Source: Lichenostomus cassidix (taxonomy: Eukaryota > Chordata > Aves > Passeriformes > Meliphagidae). From it: a stretch of DNA of 64,000 nt. Both the position numbers and the translations under genes were made by a program. The stretch's first letter is position 1, and each line of letters opens with the position of its first letter. The notes under the pieces were generated by a model that had not been told where the DNA came from, ran no database searches, and was given only the letters and a program-made list of their open reading frames with translations. The stretch covers positions 29,787,944 to 29,851,943 of the forward strand of contig CM039188.1 of NCBI GenBank assembly GCA_008360975.2. Reading direction: 5' to 3'. This document shows, in pieces, positions 38,780 to 50,620 of the stretch.

Positions 38780-41700
38780 AGTGAAACCATCTCAGTAGGT
38801 GTGCAGGAACTCTTGCTCATCTGATTATGTTTAAGTCCTCCTTATTGACAGTTTTAAAATTTCAAAGAAAAAAATAAGTCAAATCTTAGTACAGTTAGGC
38901 TAAATTGGGATTTAATAACAAAGTTTTAAAATGTGTTTATTTTGTGCTTCAATATGTGTGCCCCAGTGCTAAATCTCAGCATGTACTTGCATACCTTCCT
39001 GGAGAAAGGAGTATTTTATGTGATGCATGAATTGAAGATTAGGGGAAAATTATATTCTATGGAAGTATTCCTGCAAAAGCAAGACCAACATTTATGAGCA
39101 GTGCATATACCATTGTCACTGGGGCTGTGTCTGAGTACCCTTTGGTGTCCTTTTGAAAATGCAGTCAATATAACAGACTCATTCTGGGACTTCATGGTGA
39201 GCATCATAACACATGCAGCCCATCAGTCTGGGTATCTCCACTGGTGTCAGAGAAAAGGTTAACCTGGTGGTGCTGGCTGGGGAAATAGGCTCTTTTATCA
39301 TCTTTTTGTGCTCTGCTTACCAGTGAGAGTTCCAGGTTTTGTACAGTTGCCCATCTGCTCAAAGGGACAGCTCTTACTGGCACAGAGAACTTTACCTTTG
39401 GCCCCAGATGCCCTCATGTTTTGCAGAGTTAGCTGGCATAATTCTTCTTCATCCCTCTTCATTGTAATTTGACTTCTGGGAAATTTGCTTAGTATTGATT
39501 CAACTTCATTTCTGTTAAAAGAAAACCTGAGAGCTCCATGTAGCTGTGCTGTAATAATGGAATATCCTCAATATCTGATTAATACAGCTGGGAAATATAT
39601 TTTTGTTCTACAGTCAAAGCAATAAATGGGGAGGGGATCAAGTCAGGCTGTATGAGAGAGAAACTTTTCAGGGTATCTGATATATTGAGCTTGAACTGAT
39701 CAAAACAACTGCAGAGTAAAGCATTCTCTTTTATTTAACTTTCTTTTTCCAATAAAATTCTTAGATGAAAAATACCACATAGTCTACGTGAAATCCTAGT
39801 TTAACCTTTTTATATTTCTTCAAGCAAGGTTATCTGTTCTTAAGTACCAAACCACACTGAATATTAGTTTTTTTCAGTGCTTTTCTGGAAGATGGGCTTG
39901 GAGAAGGTCTAAGGAAGCTTCAGCTGCATTCCTGAGAGGTGGTGTGGAGACATTGACCACACTGTTCTGTTTCACAGGGAAGCCAGATGAAGGGACATCT
40001 GGATTCAAATAAAATTTGTGAATATGCCTGCCTGAGGGATGGAGAGTGGAAATTAAGTGGATGTGCTGCTCCCTGGCAGTGCAGGGAAATCATGGTAACC
40101 CCATCATTTCTGGGAGGTGTCCAGTGGGAAAGGACTGATTTGTGTGCCCAGGTTTGTGTTCCTAGAGGTGTGGGGCTGAGCTCTCAGCTGGCACCATCAC
40201 CACCTCATGCTGTTTATCCTCCTCCAAATAACACTCAGAAATTCCCTTGTCTGGGAAGATGGCAAGCTGCACTATTATATTTTCTTCCTTAAGGAAGCTG
40301 GGGCTGGGGGGCTCATGGGACAAAGGAGAGGACACCCAGAGAGCACAGCCAGTGGTACAGATGTGACAGATGTGATTGCACACCATGGGATGGAGCAGGA
40401 ATGCCAGAGCACACTACTGTCACAATATAAACAAGCTGCTTTTACTTTTTTTATTTGTAAATCTGGTTTGTGCCATGCTGTCAGGACAGTTACCACTCCC
40501 TTTGTGTTTTGAGGTAGATCAATAGGTTTGTTGTTGGGTCAAGACAAAGGGCTTGACAGCCCAGGAAACAAATTACTTGTATTTCCTCCCCTATTCAAGC
40601 TTTTTCTGTCACAAAAGTTATTAGCTGTAGAAGACAACTTTTTTTTTGTCTTTGTCACCGAGCTGTGTCAATGTCAAAATATCTGGGACAGACAAATAGG
40701 TATTTTATCTCTACATAGTTCAGCAGCAGCTTTGCTGTTTCAGTTTGTTTTCATGGTAATAATTTACTCTATTACTGGGATGCCTCCACCATCTCTTCTT
40801 ATAAGAACCTTTCTCTTTGAGAGATAAACAGGCAACTGAGGAAGACCTCCTTCAGGAAGGAGGGCTGTCTGTTTGGGAGCTTTATAATACCAGCAAAAAT
40901 ACCAATAAGCTCTTACTTCAAGTCATAACAGCCAGATGTGTTTTTATTGAAGCAGAATTCCTAATTTCTATAGTGGGAAACATATTTTCCATGTCTCCTT
41001 TACATGGAAGGCACAAGTGGAAGGAGATTACATCAGAAATCATCCATTTTGTCATGATACTGACTTTTATTTTCCATTGGGCCCTTTTAAGATTTGTATT
41101 TTACAGTCTGTGTCAAAGACCAATTCTGGTCAAGACTTAGTGCACACAGATGAGCTATAAACAGAGTTATGGAAAAGGGCATTTGAGGCCTCTGTAAACA
41201 TACATCACACTGTGCTTCTGAACAGCCTGGACCCCATGAGTTTCTCGGCCTCCAGTTTCATTACTGTACCTTCTGCTCTCCTTTCAAGTAACTCTTTAAA
41301 TCTCTGCTTTGGAGCCTTGTGGTGCTGCACAGTGTGTGAACATCACTGCCCTTGTCTTTTTCCCAAGCCCTGACTGTGTTGAGTGGTCACAGGGAGTGTC
41401 AAAGCTGAGCATTTATCCCCCATGCAGTGTGACAGTGCAGTTCTTCACACATCAACACTGGGTTTACGTCCAGTTGCTCTGAACACACCTTGCTGGCTCT
41501 GGTTTGTCCTGACAAGCAACAAAGCCATTTTGGTTGGGTTTGTGATTGGGAAGCATGGTCAGGAAAACATCAGCTGCTTTCTCTTAGTCATTTCACTTGA
41601 TGCCACAATCTTCTCTGACTGTTTTTTTTTTTTTTTTTAATCTCTGTTTGCAGCATGGTAGAAGAAATCAATGCTTGGTTTTGCTACAACTATGAAATCA

Positions 41701-43780
41701 TAACCAGTATTTTCAAATCAGTAAAAGTAGTGCTAGTCAAGAGAATTTCTGTCTCTCATGATATTCTTGTACTTTGCATCTATATCTTTGTCCAGTATTG
41801 GAGAAACATCCTCTGTTTGAATTGCAGGTGTGTGAGAGCTCCTGCTGAATCACACAGCTTGGGTGAAGTCTGGTGGCTGGGCTAGGAGGGCTCAGGTTGC
41901 TTGTGGCCACTTCTGTCTCTCCACACAGCCACTGATGCTGCTCTGCAGCATCTTGGTCAAAATGCTGAATATTTTGTGTGTAAGGAAGGCCAGGGCTTGG
42001 AGAGAAGGGGATACATGGATAACATGGTTATGGTTAACCATCTGCCAATACAGGTCACTTGAGGGAGGAGAGATGTCTGTCCCTCAGTCTGGCTCACCAT
42101 GTTTCTAAGCTGATGATGTTTCTCAGGATGAGCCCCCAGTGAGGCTGAAATTTGAGCTCAGTCTGTGCTCTGAAGTTTAAGCTCCTGTTTTCTCTTGGAG
42201 GTAGAGTTGGTAGATTTCACCCAGGTGCTTCTTTTCCCATCACCTCAGGATGGGAAAGCAGATGTGGTAATGCTACATTACTTATTAGGATTAAAGATAT
42301 ATATTTCCATTATGCATGATCACTGATCTTTCCTGTGTTCTGCACGCTTTCATGTAAAAAAAGACATGGAAAAATATTTCTTTCATTCCCTAGAAGTTTG
42401 TCCTGACTAGTTGGGATATCTTTGACATTTAGGCTTCTATAGAGAACTATCTTTTTTTATATGGAATATAAATCACTCTTCTATTTATGTGTATTTTTTT
42501 CCCCCAAAACTGTTCAAGTATGAAAAAAGAGATTGAAATCCTGCTTTTAAAGGAGAGCTGTAGTTTTTTATGATTCTCAGTGCTGCATTTCCACATACAA
42601 ATTTTTTCCTCATCCTGGTACATCACATTTATTTCCCCTCACTCATCCTTTCTGTTTTACGAACCATGAAAACTCTGAGGACCACAGTGAGGGCTTGGTA
42701 GCTGTCAAGCAAATGCTCTGTGGTATTTCATGTGGTGAGGGGCATCAGTAGCATGCTTGGCAGATCAGCTTGATAAAGGGGACACAGAGTAGAAAGGTTG
42801 CACAGATGTTCTGGGACCTCAATTCTTGAATTTTGTCAACTAGGAGTTTGATTATATTCTGAAATCACCCAAGCAAAGAGTAAATATAAAGCTCTGTGAC
42901 CAGAAATCCCTGCAGCAGATATATGCTGTGTGCTAAATTTTACAACTGAGCCACAGAGGTGCAAAATCTGCCTCCAAAGCATGGTGTGGAGAATCTGATG
43001 CTCACTTCTGTAATGCCCCAGCACCTCAGGCAGGAGGGTGGGATTGCTGTTCAGTGTCTGGAGCAGGAGAGCATCCCTGTCTCCTTCCACAGCTGCAGAC
43101 ATACTTTGCTGGCTCTGGATAACCTCTGTTGCTGTGCTTAATGCTGAGCATGGCACACACTGAATTTCTATGACTTAAGTGTGTCTGTTTTCTGTATATT
43201 TGAAATTGTTGCTCATTTAACCATGACTAATTGATAGCTTGAGCAGAGATCTCTGAAGAGAGGCTATTCAAGTTGAGAGCACACAAAAAAGCCTCATCTA
43301 ATCAACCTACAATATATAAAAGTCATTTACATTTGCAGTTGCATCTCCCCACACAGTCCCTGTTTGTGTGGCAAAAAGATGTATTTTGGTTCAATTTTGG
43401 ATTAAAAAAAGTTGTAAAAAGGAATGCTTTGCTCAGTCTGATCCAAACAAGAAGGGCCATACTGTCTGATTGAGGGCTGTATATCAAACACATGCTGCAG
43501 CAGAGAAGGAAAAAAATTAATTTTATTTTGGCTTTTTTCATGCCAGTGCTCTTTGACAAGTGCTGAAGTATTAAAAAAAGGTTGCTGTAATATATTAATT
43601 GTGTGAAGTACCTAACACTTGAAATGAAATTTGACCTCTCAATATAATGCTGAGATAATATGCTATTAATACTATCTACTCTACTATTCCAATTTGCTGG
43701 TTGGTATTGCTGCTTTACTGGACAAGAATATGGCAAATCAAATTTACACCAAAGTTTGTAAGGCTTGAAAGCATCTCTAT
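38780..43780. other. unannotated non-coding stretch
   Basis: No gene or transposon is recognised. A 17-base T run at 41622-41638 forms part of the acceptor-like sequence of the candidate exon at 41654-41827. Open frames up to 137 codons (minus strand, 43323-43736) have no recognised motifs. Confidence 0.55.
41654..41827 (+). other. candidate exon (splice-flanked, 174 nt)
   Basis: A long T run (41622-41638) and CTCTGTTTGCAG (AG at 41652-41653) make a strong acceptor. The 174 bases that follow stay open in the frame starting MVEEINAWFCYNYE at 41655 and end at ATTGCAG followed by GTGTGTGAG, a moderate donor. The predicted peptide is hydrophobic in its second half (VSHDILVLCIYIFVQYW). I recognise no family. 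The donor-side CAG could equally be an acceptor. Such arrangements arise by chance next to T runs, so confidence is low. Confidence 0.15.
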
Positions 43781-43960
43781 AGTGGGGAAAAAAATTGACA
43801 ACTTCCTACAGCTAATGTTTAATCGATTTATTGGCTTTTCTCCTTCAAGAACCATCAAACATAGTGTAGCCAGCCGCAGGTGTTCCAAATTATATTGTTG
43901 TTTTGCTAAATAATTGCTAAAACGGAGCTTGAAAGTAAATTTCACTTTTTGAATAATTGA
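43781..43960. promoter_or_regulatory. putative enhancer-like block
   Basis: GCTAATGTTTAATCGATTTATTGG carries an 8-base palindrome AATCGATT (43821-43828) next to TTTATT. CCGCAGGTGTTCC near 43874 has an E-box/T-box-like CAGGTGT with a kept CpG. ATTGTTG adds a SOX-like core, and GCTAAATAATTGCTAAAACGG adds homeodomain words. Four CpGs in about 110 bases is high for this neighbourhood. No other explanation was found. Confidence 0.27.
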
Positions 43961-45769
43961 GCAAATTAGTTCTTGGATGCTTGGATGTGTTACTGTACCT
44001 AGTGGTGGCAGGAAGGCTTTATCTGTTGTCTGTGTGCAGAGGGAGAGTTTGCTTTAAAATTATGTATTTTGCAACATTCTCTTCTGCCTAAGAGACAAAC
44101 AGCTGAGCACTTCATCTTCTCCTATGCTCAGTGGTTTTTGCTCTTCTTTTTAAGTTTACTCTCTCTGGGACATGCTGGAGCTACTCTGCAGAACAGGATT
44201 GGTTTTACCCATCGTGGCTGTGAAACTGCTCAAGAGCTCCCTGGATGCAGCACCTGTTGGTTTCTGAAACAGCCTAAAATTCCAAATTCTTGTGGAGCCT
44301 TTCACTCCTCAAAAGGAATTTCTGTAACTTTTGTTTTTTTAATTGTTGTCTGGATAAAATATGTTAAGCTGTTCACAGTCACTTGCATCACTTCAGTGCA
44401 GGATAGGCTCATAAATGGTGCTGATATTTCGTGGTACTGAGAAACAATAAAACTTCAAAGCACATATTTCTGTGCTGTCTTCCCCAGTGTGAGATTCATC
44501 TTGATGATGGATGCAGAGAAAGAAAAATTGTTAGTGAAAGGGAGAGTCCTACATAATTTTTTGCAATCCTATGCACTTTTTTTTTTTTGCTGAAGACCAG
44601 ATAAAAATAGTCAGCATGGTCCTTGTGCTCCACTTTCATTCCCTTAAGGAGATTTCACACTGAAGTTTTTCCAGTGCTTCACAGTCTACCTGTTGCTTTG
44701 GAGTTAAAGATACATGGCCTGTTAAATATTATGTACAGTTTTTGTATGTCTTAACAGCAAATATTCCTCATTTTAAATGCATCATCCCTGAAAGGCCGTG
44801 ATTTGTTGTGAGGTGATTTAACACTGTTGTCTGTCTGTGGGACCAAGTTTCTCCATGAAGGTGCCACCAACTCCTCATTTGATGTGTGAGAAATTGCCTG
44901 GTTTACCCTTATCAATTACAGCCTTAGTGGTGTGATTTAGTGAACCATTTTAATAGAAAAAACAGTGTCAGTAGGTTTTGGGTCTGCTGAGATGTTTGTG
45001 TCTCTGGGTTTGTGTGAGTTCCCATAGCTGCAGACTGTGGAAATGTCCTCCAGACCTTCTGGGAAAATGTCAGCAGTGAAAGGCAAGGTCCTTCTGGAAG
45101 CCTAATCATGCTTATATTGGTTTAGGCTCTGTAAAATCTAAGTTTTGCTTGATTCATCTAGCAAAGTGACTTCTCTGTGCACTTTGATGGACAAGGTGTC
45201 CTTCCTCTATATAATACATTGCTTCTGGTGGACAGTAATGGAAATAGTATTGCGTATTTCCTACACTTTTCTATTAAAATTTTTATCCAACTTGCATTTA
45301 TGGTACTTTATCAGCTTTCCTGGAACTGTAGTCCTAATGTGAAATAAGATAATTGCAAATCGTTTGCATTGCTAACAAACAGGAAACCCGGGAAAAAATA
45401 AAGTGCATTAGCATGGGACTTTAGTATTTTGGTAATTTTGAATTGTTTATGTGATTGTAACACATTCTTGGAACAACAAGCACTTCTAATGATCTAAAGT
45501 GTTTTTGAAAAGGAAGGGATGCTGTGACCCCAGTCACTATATATAATAGTGACAAGAATAGAAAGCTGGCAAATTATCAACTTAATTGGCTTAAAATAAA
45601 ACCCTACATTATAGTGACATGCTTGTATTCAGTATGTTTTCTAATCTATACTTTCTACCCTCTCCTGAGTTACAGACTCTTCTACATTACATTAAAATTC
45701 TAGATGTTAAGAATGTTATGAACTCTGCAGGAAAATGGTGTGTTAGTATTTTTATTGGTGTGAGGAAAG
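43961..45769. other. unannotated non-coding stretch
   Basis: No gene is recognised. It holds a 12-base T run at 44577-44588 and a perfect 15-base palindromic element TGCAAATCGTTTGCA at 45354-45368. The 123-codon frame at 44069-44440 shows no known motif. Confidence 0.55.
45354..45368. promoter_or_regulatory. palindromic octamer/C-EBP-like site
   Basis: TGCAAA and TTTGCA flank the central TCG, giving perfect 6-base arms within ATTGCAAATCGTTTGCATTGC. TTGCAAA resembles C/EBP half-sites and TGCAAAT/TTTGCAT resemble POU octamer halves. Binding is inferred. Confidence 0.3.
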
Positions 45770-45867
45770 TTTTTTTTTCTGGGGTTTTTTTTTGTTTGTT
45801 TTTTTGTTTGTTTTTTTGGGGTTTTTTTTGGTGTGTGGTTGTTGTTGTTTGTTTAGTGTTTTTTTAA
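45770..45867. repeat. T/G low-complexity tract (A-rich on minus strand)
   Basis: Almost 100 bases of T runs separated by G or GG (TTTGTTTG, GGGG, GTTGTTGTTG). Read on the minus strand it is an A-rich tract with C interruptions lying directly downstream of a GC-rich segment, the arrangement of a degenerate retroposon tail. Confidence 0.9.
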
Positions 45868-46060
45868 GGCAAAGGGAAAAAACCCCACTACCAAGAAATT
45901 CTGTTCCCCCTCCCATCCCAGGAGTTTCCCCAAAACCACCAGAAAATAGTTTTAATGTTGGCTGGGACGGGGCTGGCCCAACCCCTGGCAGCAGTGGGTG
46001 GCTGAGAGGCACCAAGGAGGGCTGAGGTTCCAAGGCACTGCTCCATCTGGGTGATGCAAG
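45868..46060 (-). mobile_element. possible retroposed GC-rich segment with A-rich tail
   Basis: This GC-rich island (CCCAACCCCTGGCAGCAGTGGG, CCCCCTCCCATCCCAGG) contrasts with its AT-rich surroundings and, on the minus strand, ends in the A-rich tract at 45770-45867. TGTGAGG occurs just left of the tail (about 45760-45766) and again near 46100-46106, which could be a short target-site duplication, though seven bases is weak. I do not recognise the body as a known element or gene. It may be a retropseudogene fragment, a lineage-specific repeat, or simply a GC-rich patch beside a simple repeat. Confidence 0.25.
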
Positions 46061-49000
46061 AGGCAATCCAGAATTTGTGGATAATTAGGAGTGCTGTGAC
46101 TGTGAGGTTAACAGGTTGGAAGAGAAGACAGGTCCCATCTTTTGGGGAGGAAAGAGCACTTTGGCAGCTGTCACTGCACATTAGGTGGTTCTGTGTGTGT
46201 GCAGAATGTGAAACAGAGAGACTTTCAGGAGGAGCTAATGCACTCACTCATGGAAGATTATATTATTTGCAAACCAGACAGAGCAGAGATAAGGAAATGG
46301 GCCAGGATAAAAAAAATAAACTCATGTGACTGTGTCTAATCTCCTCCTTACAACTAAACTGGACTCAAATGTCTGAGATTAAATTTGTGTCTTTCCTGCC
46401 ACTAAAATTGATGGTTGAGCAAGGCAGGTAAGTTTGACCTGTGTACATTTACACCCTATTGAATCCAAAATTTGTAATAACTATGTAATTCTTTTGTAAA
46501 TACTAAATAATACCTTTCCTAATTTCTATTTTAATTATTAAGTTATTTAATTTAATGAAATTTCTGTTGTTTAGCAAAGATGTTTGCAATAGGTTTGTTC
46601 ATATAAATCCATAGTTTTTTGGGTTTTTTTTTGACTGCTTGGTGCTGCTTTTGATGACTATTTTCTGCTTTTCAAGAGAAAAAGAAAAAAGTAGTTGCAG
46701 TGCTATGGTGGGAATCATGAAATCAGAACCAGAACCATCAGAACTAATGCCTTTAGTCTGCTGTCAATTAGTCACTGATACAAACCTGTGATGGATCCCA
46801 TGGCACCCTTTCCCTGTTGAGTCTAATAAAATTCATTTTCAGTTTGCAAGTCTGTAGATGCCCCTGCTGGTCTAAGGGAATAACAGAAGATGTCTAACTA
46901 AAACAGCGAGAAAGTAGAAAAAGGAAAAAAAGCAACATGTACATGAAACCAAAAAACCTTGAGAAAGATGTATTTGCAGCTGAATGTAACTGTCTGAAGA
47001 GGCAGGAGTTATTTAATAAGCCTGGAATTTAGTACAAGCTTATCATGGCAGACTGTGTTTGCAGTTCATATATCACACTAAGAGGTGTTGCCCCTTGTTG
47101 AGGAGAGAGAGGAAACAGCTTGGCAAGGCTTGGAAATACTGCTGAGCGTTCAACATGAAAAATACCTTTTAGCATGAGGTGAATCCTCGAGTGAGGCAAG
47201 CCTGGGTGCTTTGAAGCTCTTGGGAGATCATAGGGGAAGTGGAAAATGTTTCTTACAGGAGAGCTGCCTTAGGGAGATGGTACAGGGCTATGGGGAGCCA
47301 AGAGTATTCCATGGGATGAGAACTCTTAGCCTGAGAGCTTGGCTGCTTCCTGGCTTTGGGTGACACTGCCATGGCTGCAGGAGTTCTGGGCAAGGAGGGA
47401 AACAACAGCAGGGTGGATAGAGCACTCAGCTCTGGTATTATTCAAAGTCAATTCTATTTTTTTTTTCCCAAGACAATCTGCTATGTAACTGTCCTCATTC
47501 CTGAGTTAGTAATTGGCACAAATAATTTGAAAAATGGAAGTTTCTGTTGGGAGTTCTTTCCTTTCACCTGTGACCACATATTCTGGGATGTCCTCATTTA
47601 CTGCTCTACTCCAATTGTTTTTGGCTGAAGGAACACACATATTCTACAGATTCCTCTCCTGATCTCATTCTTTTTTATGAGGTAGATATTTTAGGTATTC
47701 TCTTATACATAGAAATATTATTGATAATTACAAAGAAGAAAAACTTGTATTGCTCTAAAGAATTTAAATTTAGAGCCAGTTTTAGTGGGCTGGGTTAAGT
47801 GTGGAAAGTAGGCAGAGGGTAAAAGGTAGGCATTTTGTATTTGTGACAGCAAACAATTGGATATGTGATTACATCTTGATTTACATGACATAAAATTGTA
47901 GAGGTATAGAGCTTTTTTCCTGAAAAAAGGGTCCAGTAGTCATCAAGAGTCTAATTTACATTGCTATGCCTCTGACTCTGTGGCAGCAACTGGTTGACAG
48001 ACAATATTATAACCTCAGCTATTCTGTCATTTGAGAAAATGCTAAGGGGATATTGAAAATCAGGAATGGGATATGGCCACAAATCACTTCAGAAATGAAG
48101 CACTGACTGTTTTGAAGAAAATATGTTGAATGCTGGTGTGTTGTATTCTCCTTCATTTGGCCAGAAATCCTTAGTGTTTATTGAGGGTGAAATTCATCTG
48201 TGTGCTGTGAACTATATGCTCCAAAGAAAGCTTCAGCGAGTTTTTAATGTTGGATATTTCATATGCTGGCTTTCCTACATAAGGATGAGTCTCTCCTTGA
48301 AATGAAATGAAGACTGAGAGAAGATAAGGCAAAATAATGATGGGATGAAATAAAACTGGTCTATCAGAAGAAATGGCACAGAAATCCAATTTGGGACAGT
48401 AAAATAGGCATGGATATTATTTTCCATTGTATGCTATTTCACACAAAGTATGGTTACAACAGGAAATCAATGGAAAATAAAAATTACATATAAGACAAAC
48501 TGCTGAAAACCAAGAAGCTCTACTTTCCTGTTGAAATTGAAAGGTAAATGCAGCAGAGGGATAACATATGGGTTTCATATCTTTAGACAGCTGTAGATTT
48601 GCTGATGCACTGTCTTCAGTTTAATTCTCGGGGCTGTTTTGGCACTGTGTGCCTGTCCTCATTCCATGGTGAATGCAGACAAATGTCCTTCATAAATAGT
48701 TTTTAATGTTATCTCTGTCTGTAATTTCTTATTCCCTGAAGCCATTTATATTTCGTGCCATCAGACCTTATCCATATCTGGATGAATCTGATTCTCACAC
48801 TGTTCCTATGCTCAGTGCCATTGTGTCCCCAGGGTTTGTCCTCTGTGTTGCCCCACAGATCATGGGGCTGCCATCAAAGCAATTTGTGTCTTTGTGTTTG
48901 TTAGACTTCTCAGCTACAACCCTAATTAACAATCCCCATGAAATAGCTGTGGAAATACAGGTCTGCTTAGAGTGTGAGTTGGTAAGTTCTCTTCTTCTCT

Positions 49001-49205
49001 TACTGCAAACAGAAATGGTCAAAGTACTTTGATTTTTTAAAAGAAAATATGGTGGGGATTTTGCAAATTAGGAACTGGGTGTGGGTTTTTATTGGTTGTT
49101 ATGATAGAAAAATAAAATTCAAATGTCAGTGGATCCTTGCTGCTAAAACCCAAAATCCATTGCAGATAAAAGGATATTATTTAGTATATTTTTGCACAAA
49201 AGCAC

Positions 49206-49221
49206 AAAAAAAAAAAAAAAA
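49206..49221. repeat. poly(A), 16 bases
   Basis: Uninterrupted A run after AGCAC; no retroposed body is recognised upstream. Confidence 0.93.
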
Positions 49222-50552
49222 GTGGCAACTTTCAGGGACCTTAACTGCATAAGGGAAAAACTGAAATTTGATTAATATCTTCCTCTTGGCTCAAAGTACT
49301 CTGGTGAAGAATCTCCATAGCTTTCCTTGCACTCTCTCCATCTATTTATTTGTATTTCTCTTGCATTTCCAGTTTAGAAAAACAATTTTTTTCCACCTGC
49401 TTTCCTTTTTTCCCACATGGCTGTTTGAATCCCCAGTGGCCCATTACCTGTGGTACTGCAGCTCTCTCTTGAGCTTCTGGCTCTGTTTGAGGAACTTTTG
49501 TTGTTACCTTTGAAACACTGGAAAATAAGGGAAATCAATTAAATGTCTCAGTCTGAGTCACTGTGACTCCAGAGAAGTTCATTCAGCCATCTGGAGATGA
49601 AGAACTGCTGGAATTTGAATCAGTTCATGAATTGTTTCTCTTTTCCAGCTTTTCTATTTAAGTCAAAGGACATTTTTATTTAAACAAAACACAAAAAAGG
49701 TACAAAAGCCATCCCATTTTGTTCCAATTGCCTTTGCTAAGCAATAATTGAATTTTTAAAGTTTTGATTATAGTGATCAAGCTGTGTTTTTGAGATGATA
49801 ATTATTCAGTGAAAACCTTACTGAGCTTTCAGGATGCATGAAATTCTTCAAGCTGCAAATCACAACATTTATGTAAAATGTATGAAATGGAGACTTGCCA
49901 TGGAAAGTGACCCATACAATTATTCTCTTGATTTATTTTGTTTTCTCAGGGAGTTTTTGGACTTGTTCAAAAAGCAAGTAAGAGCATATATTAGTCAGAA
50001 ATTTGACTGACCAATGAAAAGGCTTATGGATAAAGTGCTCAGTTTCTGGCATAGAATTTTTCCCTTGGCTATAAAACTCAGTATGTTTGTATTCAGTGGT
50101 ATTTCTTTGGTCGATTCAGTCACATTGTCTGCCTTGCTCCAGTGTTTCCACAAGCCTTGAGTCTCTCCTGGGATGGAAACCTGTGATTCTTCACTCTGAC
50201 AACCCTCTTGTCAGCTGGGCTTGCTCAAGAAGCTGGAGCTGAGTTTGGATGGTGTTGGGTTGGATTTTTGCACATATGTGGGTAAGTAGGTGGCCAGTAA
50301 CAAATATAAGCAGAAGAATCTAATGTGTGAGACACAGAAATGTTTCTCAATTCCTATTTCCTACTATGCTCCTTGGCAATGTCTCAGCTCTAAGTTAGGA
50401 CCTGGAGTATGGATTGTTCTGGTGTTTTCATGTAGAGGAGATGCAAGTAGATGAATAAAAGGAAAAGTAGGTGTGATCTGGGTACCATGGAGTAAATATA
50501 TTGTGGCTCAGCTGGAGAGTAGAGGTGTCCCAACAGGCCTTCTGGAAACTTT

Positions 50553-50620
50553 ATACTTGTAGAGAATTTAGAGATCTTGTAGACTTTAGAATCTTGTAGA
50601 GCCTTTATTCTTATAGAGAA
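50553..50620. repeat. degenerate CTTGTAGA tandem units
   Basis: ACTTGTAGAGAATTTAGAGAT, CTTGTAGACTTTAGAAT, CTTGTAGAGCCTTTATT and CTTATAGAG follow one another, about four imperfect units of 17-21 bases. Confidence 0.75.

Noticed and set aside
43323..43736. 137-codon minus-strand open frame
   Set aside because: AT-rich chance translation without motif or splice support.
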